Source: CAYJRR01 sp964372275 [NCBI: uncultured bacterium]
GTDB lineage: Bacteria > CAYJRR01
NCBI GenBank assembly: GCA_964372275.1
Contig: CAYJRR010000109.1
Coordinates: forward strand, 1 to 15,227
DNA: 15,227 nt
Reading direction: 5' to 3'
In this document: piece after piece, positions 5,881-12,566 of the stretch
Layout of the letters: every line of letters starts with the position of its first letter
How positions within the stretch are numbered: the stretch's first letter is position 1
Notes under the pieces: generated by a model
What the model was told of the DNA's origin: nothing
What the model saw: the letters and a program-made list of their open reading frames with translations, nothing else
Database searches by the model: none
Position numbers and translations under genes: made by a program

Positions 5881-7240
5881 GGGTCAGCGTCCCTCCACGC
5901 GGTTCGGCGAAGCCGCCGTCGCGATCATAGACCTTCTCCCCCCGGAGGAAGGTCGCCTCCACCACTCCGAGCAGGGTACGCCCGGCGTAGGGTGTGACGT
6001 CGTGCCGGTGATGGATGGCGCGAGGCTCGACCCGAAAGCTCGCCTCCGGGTGCCAGACGACGAAGTCGGCGTCGAGTCCGGGGGCGATCCGTCCCTTCCG
6101 GTCGGAAAGCCCCGCGAGCCGCGCCGTCGCTTCGCACATCCATCGGGCGAGATCGCGCAGATCGTGCCCGCGGCGCGCGGCCTCGGTCCAGACGACCGGC
6201 AGCGCGAGCTGCAGGCCGGAGATCCCGCCCCACGCCTGCACGAAGTCGCCGGATTCCATCCTCTTCAGCGCGGGTGCGCACGGCGAGTGGTCGGAGGCGA
6301 TCATCTCCAGCACCCCGTCGCGCAGGGCCTCCCACAGACGTTCGCGGTTCTCGCGCTCGCGGATCGGCGGAGCGCACTTGAACGGCGTGTCGCCGTCGGC
6401 GATCTCCTCCGCGACGAAGGTGAGGTAGTGCGGACAGGTCTCGGCGGAGAGGGGAAGCCCCTCGGCCTTGGCCGCGCGCAACAGATCGAGCGAGTCGGCC
6501 GACGAGTGGTGGACGACGTGGGTGCGCGCGCGGGTCGCGCGGACCAGCCGCGTGACCAGGCGGATCGCCTCGTCCTCCGCGGCGCGCGGGCGCGAGGCGA
6601 GGTAGGTGGCGTAGGCCTTGCGGTCGCGGCCGGCGAGGCGGCGCGACGCCTCCTCGATCGGTCCGGGCAGCTCGGCGTGCACCAGCAACGGCGCGCCGAT
6701 CTCCGCGAGCCGAGGCATCGCCCGCTCGAGGTCCGACTCGTGCACGTGCGCGAACTCGTCGACGCCGGATTCGACGAGGAAACATTTGAAGCCGAGCGCG
6801 CCGTCGGCGGCCATCGGCTTCAGCTCCTCGACGTTGTCCGGCACGACCCCACCCCAGAAGCCGACGTCGACCTGGAGCGGACCCTGCGACGCCGCCTGGC
6901 GTTTGGCGCGAAGAGCCGCCAGGCTCGTCGTCGCCGGAACGCTGTTGAGCGGCATGTCGACGAGCGTCGTCGCCCCACCCGCCGCCGCCGCGCGCGTCGC
7001 GGTGCGAAACCCCTCCCATTCGGTGCGCCCCGGCTCGTTGACGTGGACGTGGGTGTCGACGACCCCCGGCATCACCACCGCATCGCCGGCGTCGGCGACC
7101 GTGCTGCCTGCGGGGGCCGCGTCGTGCGCGGCGACGGCGCGGACACGGCCCGCCTCCAGAAGGATCGACGCGGGACGGACGCCGTCGGGGAGCACGACGC
7201 GCCGGCTGCGGATCACGTCGGGGCGGGCGGGGAGGTGCAC
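5870..7240 (-). CDS. allB: Allantoinase
   Basis: A 456-residue amidohydrolase-superfamily enzyme that opens the hydantoin ring of allantoin to give allantoate; family length is about 450. The binuclear metal centre is fully visible: H64 and H66 in DTHVHVNEPGR, the lysine to be carbamylated K152 in GFKCFL, H188 in LLVHAE, H244/H245 in HVVHHSS, and D317 in ASDHSP. TCPHYL (268-273) and FKCAPPIR (287-294) are further allantoinase-like segments that separate it from most dihydropyrimidinases, though related cyclic amidases cannot be excluded by eye alone; the neighbours (allantoicase, uraD, uraH, puuD) settle the choice. The GTG start at 7240 has no Shine-Dalgarno but lies 6 nt after a -10 box. 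First gene of the - strand operon; its end overlaps the next gene by 11 bp. Confidence 0.95.
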   Translation of the reverse strand: MHLPARPDVIRSRRVVLPDGVRPASILLEAGRVRAVAAHDAAPAGSTVADAGDAVVMPGVVDTHVHVNEPGRTEWEGFRTATRAAAAGGATTLVDMPLNSVPATTSLAALRAKRQAASQGPLQVDVGFWGGVVPDNVEELKPMAADGALGFKCFLVESGVDEFAHVHESDLERAMPRLAEIGAPLLVHAELPGPIEEASRRLAGRDRKAYATYLASRPRAAEDEAIRLVTRLVRATRARTHVVHHSSADSLDLLRAAKAEGLPLSAETCPHYLTFVAEEIADGDTPFKCAPPIRERENRERLWEALRDGVLEMIASDHSPCAPALKRMESGDFVQAWGGISGLQLALPVVWTEAARRGHDLRDLARWMCEATARLAGLSDRKGRIAPGLDADFVVWHPEASFRVEPRAIHHRHDVTPYAGRTLLGVVEATFLRGEKVYDRDGGFAEPRGGTLTRGR

Positions 7241-7246
7241 GGGCCG

Positions 7247-7275
7247 GTTCTAAACGATCCACGGCCGACCGTCAC
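7247..7275 (-). promoter_or_regulatory. Sigma70-like promoter of the allB operon, predicted leaderless
   Basis: On the - strand GTGACG (7275-7270), a 17-bp spacer and TAGAAC (7252-7247), ending 6 nt before the GTG start of allB. No ribosome binding site lies between. A weak inverted repeat CCACG-N11-CGTGG (7259-7279) covers the spacer and -35 region and might be an operator. Confidence 0.5.
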
Positions 7276-7565
7276 GTGGAGAGGGCCGGCTCGACGACCT
7301 GCGGGTTCCGCCAGGCCCCCCCACGTCCGCACGCTCACCACAGTTTCACGCGCGTGCGGCGCGACGACTGCGGGGAAGGCCGGCCGAACGCGAGCGATTT
7401 CTCCATGTCGCCCACGCTGCGTTCGAGACGCCGGCGCGCCGGACGCCGTCGGTCCGACACGGACTGCGAGCGGTGAAGCGAGCGTCGTGCCACGCCGAAC
7501 CCTCTGGATTGCGCGCATCCGCCGTCGAGTGGGTGTAGGGAAATCCCGACAGGCGGCACTCCGCG

Positions 7566-7595
7566 TAGACAGCGTTCGCTTCGCTCCTTCATACT
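7566..7595 (+). promoter_or_regulatory. Sigma70-like promoter of the putative lipoprotein gene, predicted leaderless
   Basis: TAGACA (7566-7571, five of six consensus bases), an 18-bp spacer and CATACT (7590-7595), again ending 6 nt before the ATG at 7602, with no Shine-Dalgarno in between. Confidence 0.5.
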
Positions 7596-7601
7596 GCCGC
7601 C

Positions 7602-8132
7602 ATGAGAGGCGCAGCGCGTGTTCGGCTCGACGGCCCACCTCTGGGATGCTTCGCGGTCGCGATGCTCGCGGCCGTGCAGTGCGCCTCCTGCCGATCGGAG
7701 ACGGGGCGGACGGCGGCGACAGGGGCCGCGCCCGCCGTGTCCGCGACTGTCGTGTCGGCGGAGTCCGACGCCGGCAGCGACAACGGGATCGACATCGCGC
7801 GCCTCGTTCAGATGACGATCGACGCTCCTGCACTGCAGGCGTACTTCCATGAAAAAGAGATCCCCGGACGATCTCCGCTGGTCGTGGTCCTTCGACATCC
7901 GCCGAAAGCGCCTCTCCGCCTATCGAAGTTCGGACAAGCGGTCGTCGTCAAAACCAGGGATCAGGTTCAACCTGGCGAGGCCGTCCTCGAGATCGAGGGG
8001 ATCACTTTCGGCCCGTCCTCCGCATCGGTCGAATTCTCGTACCTCGTGGAAGGCATCGCCGGAAGCGCATCGTATGACAAGGGTGAGGGAGCGACGTGGC
8101 TCCTCCGGGGCGTCACCCTCGCCGAGCGTTGA
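7602..8132 (+). CDS. Hypothetical exported protein, possible lipoprotein
   Basis: A 176-residue protein I cannot assign. The N-terminus has arginines, then the hydrophobic stretch PPLGCFAVAMLAAVQCASC (12-30); Cys27 or Cys30 could be a lipidation site, but neither sits in a textbook lipobox. Residues 31-60 are an Ala/Ser/Thr-rich linker. The rest (about 62-176) looks like one small alpha/beta domain: ARLVQMTIDAPALQAYFH, PLVVVLRHP, FGQAVVVKT, EAVLEIEGITF and SVEFSYLVEGIAGSASYDK, with a final strand. The ATG is chosen because a well-formed promoter ends 6 nt before it. Codons ending in A or T are more frequent than in the urate genes, hinting at a different history. It converges with the secreted protein gene on the - strand, 190 bp away, and no obvious terminator lies between. 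The existence of the gene is likely; its function is unknown. Confidence 0.65.
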   Translation: MRGAARVRLDGPPLGCFAVAMLAAVQCASCRSETGRTAATGAAPAVSATVVSAESDAGSDNGIDIARLVQMTIDAPALQAYFHEKEIPGRSPLVVVLRHPPKAPLRLSKFGQAVVVKTRDQVQPGEAVLEIEGITFGPSSASVEFSYLVEGIAGSASYDKGEGATWLLRGVTLAER

Positions 8133-8322
8133 GCCCCGGAGGCGCCGACTCGTCGTCCGGTACGGATGCGGTCCAGGGTCGCGGAACGGCGGTCTCCATT
8201 GAGTCCGACGAGCGCCATCGGACGGGTTCCAGAGCGGAGATCCAGGTCCAGCATCGCAAGGTCGACGACCACGTCGCTGTTTCGGCCGTGCCGAGAGGCT
8301 CCCGCGCCGACGCGCCGGATCG

Positions 8323-9234
8323 CTACCGCCGAAGGCCCGCGCCCTGCCCGTCCTCGGTGCCCGGGATCTCGGCGGCTCCGTCGGTATCCGCGCCGCGAGC
8401 CACGTTGGCCCCGTCGGCCGGGCTTCCCGAGCCCAGGTCAATCGGGAGCTCGTCGGGCTTGATCGACTTCGACGCGCGCGTCACGTGAAGCTTCCGTCCA
8501 TCGAACCGGCCGGTGAGCCACACGGTCGAGTCGATCCGGTCGGTCCAGCGGTACTTGGCGTAGACCGGAACGAAGGCGCCGTTCGGAAGCGCAAGCCCAT
8601 GCGTCGCATTCTCGAAACCGGGCTCCCGCACCTCCGTCGTGTGGAGGAGAGTCTTTAGCACCCCCTTCACAGAGAGGTTGGAGCCGGCGGTCGGCACGAG
8701 TTCAAGCGGCCCCCCGCCCATGCAGCGCGCCCCGGGCGGGCAGCGCGGACGCGCGACGGTTCCGCGGACCGTCACCGTCGCCCCGTCGAGCTGGGAGAGC
8801 TCCTGGGCGAGGGCCGGATCGAGCACCTTGATCGGCATCCCCCATGACGTCTGGATCTCCACGCTGTAGTGGCAGTGCGAGGGGATCGTTCGATCGCACC
8901 CGCTCGTGTCACGTACCACGCCGGTTACGAACTCCCTGGACCGTCCGGGCGCGAAGCCCACTACGTCGAGCTTCCGTTCCCCGTTTCCGGTGTCCTTCCG
9001 ACCCTGAACGGTCACGGTCTTCCGGTGGAACGCCTCCAGATCGCGGAAATACTCTCCGGTGACCTCCCAAATTTCGTCGCCCGCGCGCAGATGGACGATC
9101 GGTCGGCAGGACGCGTCGACGCAGCGCGGGTAGGAGACCTCGATCGTACCGGTGACCGAGGATCCTCGGAGGAGGCTCGTGGCGTGAGAAAGGGAGGGGC
9201 AGAGAATCGAAGCGGCGAGGACGAGACGTAGCAT
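8323..9234 (-). CDS. Hypothetical secreted protein with three OB-like beta units and Cys pairs
   Basis: A 303-residue protein with a signal peptide (MLRLVLAASILCPSLSHA, probable cleavage near residue 18). The mature part appears to repeat a beta-barrel plan three times: about 27-95 (TGTIEV ... KTVTVQGRKD), 102-182 (VTGVVRD ... ATVTVRGTVA) and 187-255 (SVKGVLK ... STVWLTGRFDGRKLHV). Each ends in a strand of the type 'hydroxyl-V-hydrophobic-V/T-G', as in OB-fold proteins. Cysteines come in close pairs that should be disulfides: C38/C43, C113/C121 and C165/C171. The last 35 residues are Gly/Ala/Asp-rich and disordered. A GGAG lies 10 nt before the ATG on the - strand. I do not recognise a named family and assign no function; envelope or extracellular location is likely. 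Confidence 0.75.
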   Translation of the reverse strand: MLRLVLAASILCPSLSHATSLLRGSSVTGTIEVSYPRCVDASCRPIVHLRAGDEIWEVTGEYFRDLEAFHRKTVTVQGRKDTGNGERKLDVVGFAPGRSREFVTGVVRDTSGCDRTIPSHCHYSVEIQTSWGMPIKVLDPALAQELSQLDGATVTVRGTVARPRCPPGARCMGGGPLELVPTAGSNLSVKGVLKTLLHTTEVREPGFENATHGLALPNGAFVPVYAKYRWTDRIDSTVWLTGRFDGRKLHVTRASKSIKPDELPIDLGSGSPADGANVARGADTDGAAEIPGTEDGQGAGLRR

Positions 9235-9618
9235 TGTTCATGTTCTCCAAGCAGGTTCCGGTTGCTCTCCTCTCTCGAGTCCGGCGGGTTGCAACCGACA
9301 CGCCACGGTCAACTCCTGCACCTTCGCATTCGAGCTTCCGTCGATTTCGTCATGGTGAGACACCCTCGCGACAGCCGGGATGGTCAACTCCCGACAGGTA
9401 CGAGGGTCCCGTCGGTCGTCCGACGCCAGCTTCGGGTCGCGTCCGGTCAAGTGGTGTAGGAGTTCCGGGTCGTTCGGATGTTTGACCACGCGGCTTTCTG
9501 CCTGGGTTTGCGGAGCGCCATGGGCTCCTCGTCCAACCTCCACCGTTTCGCAGGGCGTTCGTCCGGAAATGGAATCGAAGAAGCAGGCCGCGCCTGCGCC
9601 ACTGTCGGACCAGACGCC

Positions 9619-9633
9619 CCGCCTGCCAGGCGG
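9619..9633. repeat. 15-bp inverted repeat at the end of the prs relic
   Basis: CCGCCTG, one central base, CAGGCGG. It coincides with the point where the prs similarity ends, so it may mark a deletion or recombination junction. A similar motif, CGCCTGCGCAGGCG, occurs at 14774-14787. Confidence 0.5.
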
Positions 9634-9775
9634 CAGCAGGAAGGCCTCGACGCCGCGCACGGTGTCGTCGATCTCCACCTGGATCCCGCCGTCGGAGAAG
9701 CGCTTTACCTCGGCGCGACCCAAGGAGATCCCCAAGGCGGCGGCTCATCGCGGCTAGAATGGAGTCGACGCGCGC
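9629..9775 (-). pseudogene. Fragment of ribose-phosphate pyrophosphokinase gene (prs), frameshifted
   Basis: Read on the - strand, VDSILAAMSRRLG (frame a) continues as GISLGRAEVKRFSDGG and then IQVEIDDTVRGVEAFLLPP (frame b). This fits the N-terminal part of PRPP synthetases, where NPxLAxxIxxxLG is followed by LGxAxVxRFSDGEIxVxIxxNVRGxDVFxxQ. The two halves lie in different frames and join if one base of the GGGG run (CCCC at 9730-9733, +) is removed. Similarity starts about a dozen residues into the normal protein and stops at LLPP, exactly where an inverted repeat begins; the catalytic parts are absent. There is a TGA in frame b just before the match. It cannot encode a working enzyme, and is best read as a relic or a partial duplicate of a gene located elsewhere. 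Confidence 0.65.
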
Positions 9776-9794
9776 GGAACGGTCCGCCCGCCCG

Positions 9795-9803
9795 AGGGGG
9801 GAG
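9795..9803 (+). promoter_or_regulatory. Shine-Dalgarno of the propeller gene
   Basis: AGGGGGGAG followed by AC and the GTG at 9806. It supports the GTG start, which also gives a proper lipoprotein signal peptide. Confidence 0.6.
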
Positions 9804-9805
9804 AC

Positions 9806-11410
9806 GTGCGTAGAGTCCTGATCGGTGTCACCGGTCTTGTCGCCGGGTGCGGCGCGCCCGAGATCGCCTCGCGTGCGTCCACGGGACGCTCCGAGCCGAT
9901 GTGCGGGGACGCGGCGATCGAGAATCCGTTCCCTGCCACCTACGACCTGTTCGGGAGCGCGCTGGCCGCGCTCGACGGGCAGCTGGCGGTCGGCTCGGAG
10001 GGGGACGATCCCTCGGGCGACGCCGACGGGGGTTCGGTCTATCTCTTCGCCGGCACCAACCTCGTCTGGCATCGCGCCAACCCGGTTCTCGGGGAGGAGG
10101 GGTACTTCGGCGTCACGCTGGCCACGCTGGGCACGAAGCTGGCGGTCGGCGCCACCGGGGCCGATCCGGGAGAGATCGTCCGAGCAGGGTCGGTGCATCT
10201 GCTGCAGGGCAGCTCCGGCGCGGTGACGGTCACCTTCGCCAATCCCGATCCGGCGCCGATCGAGGATTTCGGCGAGCCGCTGGCCGCCTTCGACGGGAAT
10301 CTCCTGGTCGGCGTCTACCGCGACGGCGCCGACGGAGAGGCGGCGGGAAGGGTCTACCGGTTCGACAGCGAGACCGGAGCCCTCCTGCAGACGATCGCCA
10401 ACCCCTCCCCCGATCCGATCGATCTCTTCGGGTACGCCCTCGCGCAGGTGGGGGACTGGATCGCGGTCGGCGCCATCGGGGAGGACCCATTCGGGATCGA
10501 AAACGCCGGGACGGTCTTCCTCTTCGACACCGCGGGGAACCTCGTCCGCACGCTTCCCAACCCGGAGCCCGACGCCGGGGACGTCTTCGGCGCGACGATC
10601 GCCGTGCTCGGGACGCACCTTCTGGTGGCGGCGGTGAGCGACGCGGTGGAGGGGGTCGAGTACGCCGGCTCCGTCTTCGAGATCGACCCCCAGACCGGCG
10701 GGGTGGTGCGCCGACTGGTCAGTCCGCATCCGGGAGCGGGGGACCAGTTCGGAAGCGCGATCGCGGTGGTCGGCAACCACGTGGCGATCTCCGAGTCGGA
10801 GGACGGCTCGGGGATCGACGCCGGGACGGTGTTCCTTTTCGACGCCGCCAGCGGGGAGCTGGTCCTGGAGTTTCCCAATCCGGAGCCGGACGCGGGGGAT
10901 CTGTTCGGGTCGGCGGTGGTTCCGCTCGGGAACCGCCGTTTCGCCGCCGCGGCGAAGTGGGACTCGGTGGACGAGGCCTTCTACGCCGGCACGGTCTACC
11001 TGCTCTCGGCGAACCTCGATCCGGTGGCGGAGAACGCCGCGACGACCGTCGAGCGCAACGCCCAGGTCGCGATCGATCTCGCGGCCTCCGACCCGAACGG
11101 CGATGCGCTCACCTACGAGATCGTCGAGGCTCCGGCCTTCGGGACCCTCGCCGGCAGCGCGCCCCACCTCACCTACACGCCGGGTGGCGGGTTCACCGGG
11201 AAGGACGAGCTCCGTTTCAGGGTCGACGACGGCTGCGCGGTCTCCGAGCCGGCGACGGTGGCGATCCGGGTGATCGACGACGGCGGCGATGGCGGGAGTG
11301 GCGGCGGGTGCGGCTGCTCGCTCGGATCGCCTCGACCGGGACGCGGGTCGGCGATCACCGGCGCCGCTCTCCTCCTCGCGGTGGCAGGGCGTCGGCGGCG
11401 CAACGGCTGA
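9806..11410 (+). CDS. Surface beta-propeller (FG-GAP-like) protein with MYXO-CTERM-like tail
   Basis: A 534-residue exported protein. Residues 1-15 form a lipoprotein-type signal (LIGVTGLVAGC, Cys15). Residues 39-400 hold seven repeats of about 53 residues with the pattern NPxPxxxDxFGxxLAxLGxxLAVGAxxDxxxxxAGxVYLFD, which should fold as a seven-bladed propeller. Residues about 405-491 are an Ig/cadherin-like domain (DPNGDALTYEIVEAPAFGTL, YTPGGGFTGKDELRFRVDDG). Then come a Gly/Asp linker (491-501), C502-G-C504, a hydrophobic stretch 515-527 and RRRRNG. This tail matches the plan of MYXO-CTERM sorting signals, which are processed by a CPBP-type intramembrane protease (myxosortase) and display proteins at the cell surface. 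The lipobox and C-terminal signal together are unusual. The GTG start has a good Shine-Dalgarno. The ligand is unknown; adhesion or scaffolding is the usual guess for such propellers. Confidence 0.88.
   Translation: MRRVLIGVTGLVAGCGAPEIASRASTGRSEPMCGDAAIENPFPATYDLFGSALAALDGQLAVGSEGDDPSGDADGGSVYLFAGTNLVWHRANPVLGEEGYFGVTLATLGTKLAVGATGADPGEIVRAGSVHLLQGSSGAVTVTFANPDPAPIEDFGEPLAAFDGNLLVGVYRDGADGEAAGRVYRFDSETGALLQTIANPSPDPIDLFGYALAQVGDWIAVGAIGEDPFGIENAGTVFLFDTAGNLVRTLPNPEPDAGDVFGATIAVLGTHLLVAAVSDAVEGVEYAGSVFEIDPQTGGVVRRLVSPHPGAGDQFGSAIAVVGNHVAISESEDGSGIDAGTVFLFDAASGELVLEFPNPEPDAGDLFGSAVVPLGNRRFAAAAKWDSVDEAFYAGTVYLLSANLDPVAENAATTVERNAQVAIDLAASDPNGDALTYEIVEAPAFGTLAGSAPHLTYTPGGGFTGKDELRFRVDDGCAVSEPATVAIRVIDDGGDGGSGGGCGCSLGSPRPGRGSAITGAALLLAVAGRRRRNG
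9920..11005 (+). repeat. Seven tandem coding repeats of the propeller
   Basis: Seven units of about 160 bp, each beginning near NP-x-P and containing D-x-FG about eight residues later. Units start near residues 39, 92, 146, 199, 252, 306 and 358. Units 5 and 7 (NPEPDAGDVFG, NPEPDAGDLFG) are the most alike. The last unit is weaker at its end. Confidence 0.75.
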
Positions 11411-11515
11411 TCGGGAGAGGACGATGACCGCTCGAGCGTCGACCGCGGCTCGTGCAGCCCGCCTGGTGTACGTCGACTGCGTGGCCTCCTGTCGCCGACC
11501 GTCTTGGGCCCTGGG

Positions 11516-11524
11516 TGATACCAT
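11516..11524 (+). promoter_or_regulatory. Extended -10 promoter element upstream of the HExxH gene
   Basis: TGATACCAT reads as an extended -10 (TGn + TACCAT), ending 9 nt before the ATG at 11534, with no Shine-Dalgarno between. No good -35 is visible, as is common with extended -10 promoters. A leaderless or very short-leader transcript is suggested. Confidence 0.4.
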
Positions 11525-11533
11525 CGACCCCGG

Positions 11534-12553
11534 ATGCGCGTCGGGATTCCCATGACGTTCGTCGTGGCGATGATCGGGTTCGGGAGCGCCGCCGACGCCG
11601 TCGCCGCCCCTTCGTGCCTCTCCGCGGCGAAGGACCTCCTGCGCGATCGAGACCCGAGCGGGGCGCGCGTGGTCGAACAGCTTCGGGACCCGATGGTTTT
11701 CGAGAGGTTCCTGGTTTGCTCCCTTCCCGGCTACAACGTCGGGGGGGCGATCCACGAATCCGTTCACATGCTGGACTTCGAGCGTTCGACGCCCGGATCC
11801 CAGGCGTTCGTGCTCGCGGAGGGTGAGGTGCTCACCGCCCCGCGGAGAAGACGGTTTCCGCGCTCGGAGATCCTGACCTACATCCCACGCGCCGATCGCG
11901 ATCTGTACGTCGGGGACTACCTGACCGATCCGGAGGGCTCGACGCAGGGTCTCGAAAGTCTGCTTCTGGAGCTGAACGCATACACGCAGGGTGCGGCGAC
12001 GGACGCACGGATCGCCGGCAAGTTTCCGCCCGGGTTCTCGCTCGCCAGTCGAGACGGGATCGTCACCTTCCTGATCTACGTCGAGCTCTATGTCCGACGC
12101 GCGCGAGAGGCGCACCCGGAACAGTGGCTCCAGATGACGCGGGATCCGGCGCTTCTCGAATCGATGCAGCGACTGTGGTCACGCGCGGAGGCGGTCCTGA
12201 GCCGCTCGGCGGGGGACGTCCGCCTCGGACACAACGACCGGGACCTGCTTCGAATCTGTTACGCCACGGAAAACATCTCCGAGATGGAGAGGCTGTACGC
12301 GGGTGCGGCGCTTTCGTTCGCCTCCCGCGCGCCCCCGCGCGGGAACGCCGCGACCGGCGGCGCGATGAGGCGCGACCCGGCGGCCCGAGGAGGGACGGGC
12401 ATCGCACCGGCCGGCACGCGAGCCACGAGTCACCCGGCGACGCTCCGGGACCTGGAGGCCCTTCTCGAGCAACATCCGGAGTTGCGCGACGACGCGGGCT
12501 TCATGGGCGTCTTGCGCGAAATGCGGAAGCGGCAAGCGCCAGCGGATCGTTGA
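11534..12553 (+). CDS. Secreted HExxH protein, putative zinc metalloprotease
   Basis: A 339-residue protein with a signal peptide ending at DAVAA (cleavage near residue 25). Residues 68-82 read NVGGAIHESVHMLDF, giving a zinc-site motif H74-E-S-V-H78 within a helix. A candidate third ligand, E146 in LLLELNAYTQG, lies 68 residues later in another predicted helix, a spacing seen in gluzincin-type proteases. Three cysteines remain in the mature part (C28, C62, C242). Residues about 264-300 are a Gly/Ala/Arg-rich linker, and the C-terminus (301-336) is a helical segment. I do not recognise the family, and a single HExxH can occur by chance, although its place after a Gly-Gly-Ala and inside a conserved-looking stretch speaks for function. 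The ATG has an extended -10 just upstream. The next gene follows after 13 bp with its own Shine-Dalgarno, so the two are probably co-transcribed. Confidence 0.75.
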   Translation: MRVGIPMTFVVAMIGFGSAADAVAAPSCLSAAKDLLRDRDPSGARVVEQLRDPMVFERFLVCSLPGYNVGGAIHESVHMLDFERSTPGSQAFVLAEGEVLTAPRRRRFPRSEILTYIPRADRDLYVGDYLTDPEGSTQGLESLLLELNAYTQGAATDARIAGKFPPGFSLASRDGIVTFLIYVELYVRRAREAHPEQWLQMTRDPALLESMQRLWSRAEAVLSRSAGDVRLGHNDRDLLRICYATENISEMERLYAGAALSFASRAPPRGNAATGGAMRRDPAARGGTGIAPAGTRATSHPATLRDLEALLEQHPELRDDAGFMGVLREMRKRQAPADR

Positions 12554-12555
12554 TC

Positions 12556-12562
12556 GGAGGGG
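12556..12562 (+). promoter_or_regulatory. Shine-Dalgarno of the CarboxypepD_reg gene
   Basis: GGAGGGG, 4 nt before the GTG at 12567, in the 13-bp gap after the HExxH gene. It supports the GTG start. Confidence 0.6.
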
Positions 12563-12566
12563 CGAC

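Larger units (their letters stand above)
7241..7601. other. Divergent intergenic region, no gene seen
   Basis: 361 bp between the divergent allB and the putative lipoprotein gene. Apart from one promoter at each end I see no convincing coding frame, RNA gene or repeat; short open frames here have no recognisable similarity and no ribosome binding site. Confidence 0.5.
9235..9805. other. Long intergenic region holding a prs gene relic
   Basis: 571 bp between the divergent secreted-protein gene and the propeller gene. Its right part (9629-9775) carries the prs-like fragment described separately. An open frame on the - strand (9238-9735) covers most of the region, but only its first 36 residues look like a protein family; the rest has no recognisable similarity and reads as non-coding. 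A TAGAAT (9755-9760, +) could be the -10 of the propeller gene, without a good -35. Confidence 0.5.

Noticed and set aside
5810-7852. Open frame of 680 codons on the + strand
   Set aside because: Antisense to allB, whose active-site motifs are complete; no domain is visible in the + frame.
8133-8322. A terminator or small gene between the convergent genes
   Set aside because: No stem followed by a T-run and no convincing coding frame with a start signal were found.
9238-9735. 165-codon frame on the - strand as a real small gene
   Set aside because: Only the first 36 residues look like protein (prs), the TTG start follows an in-frame TGA by three codons without a ribosome binding site, and the rest has no recognisable pattern.
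9350-12115. Open frame of 921 codons on the - strand
   Set aside because: Antisense to the propeller and HExxH genes, with the low-complexity Arg/Asp/Gly pattern typical of antisense GC-rich frames. Its only family-like residues (MSRRLG) belong to the prs relic.
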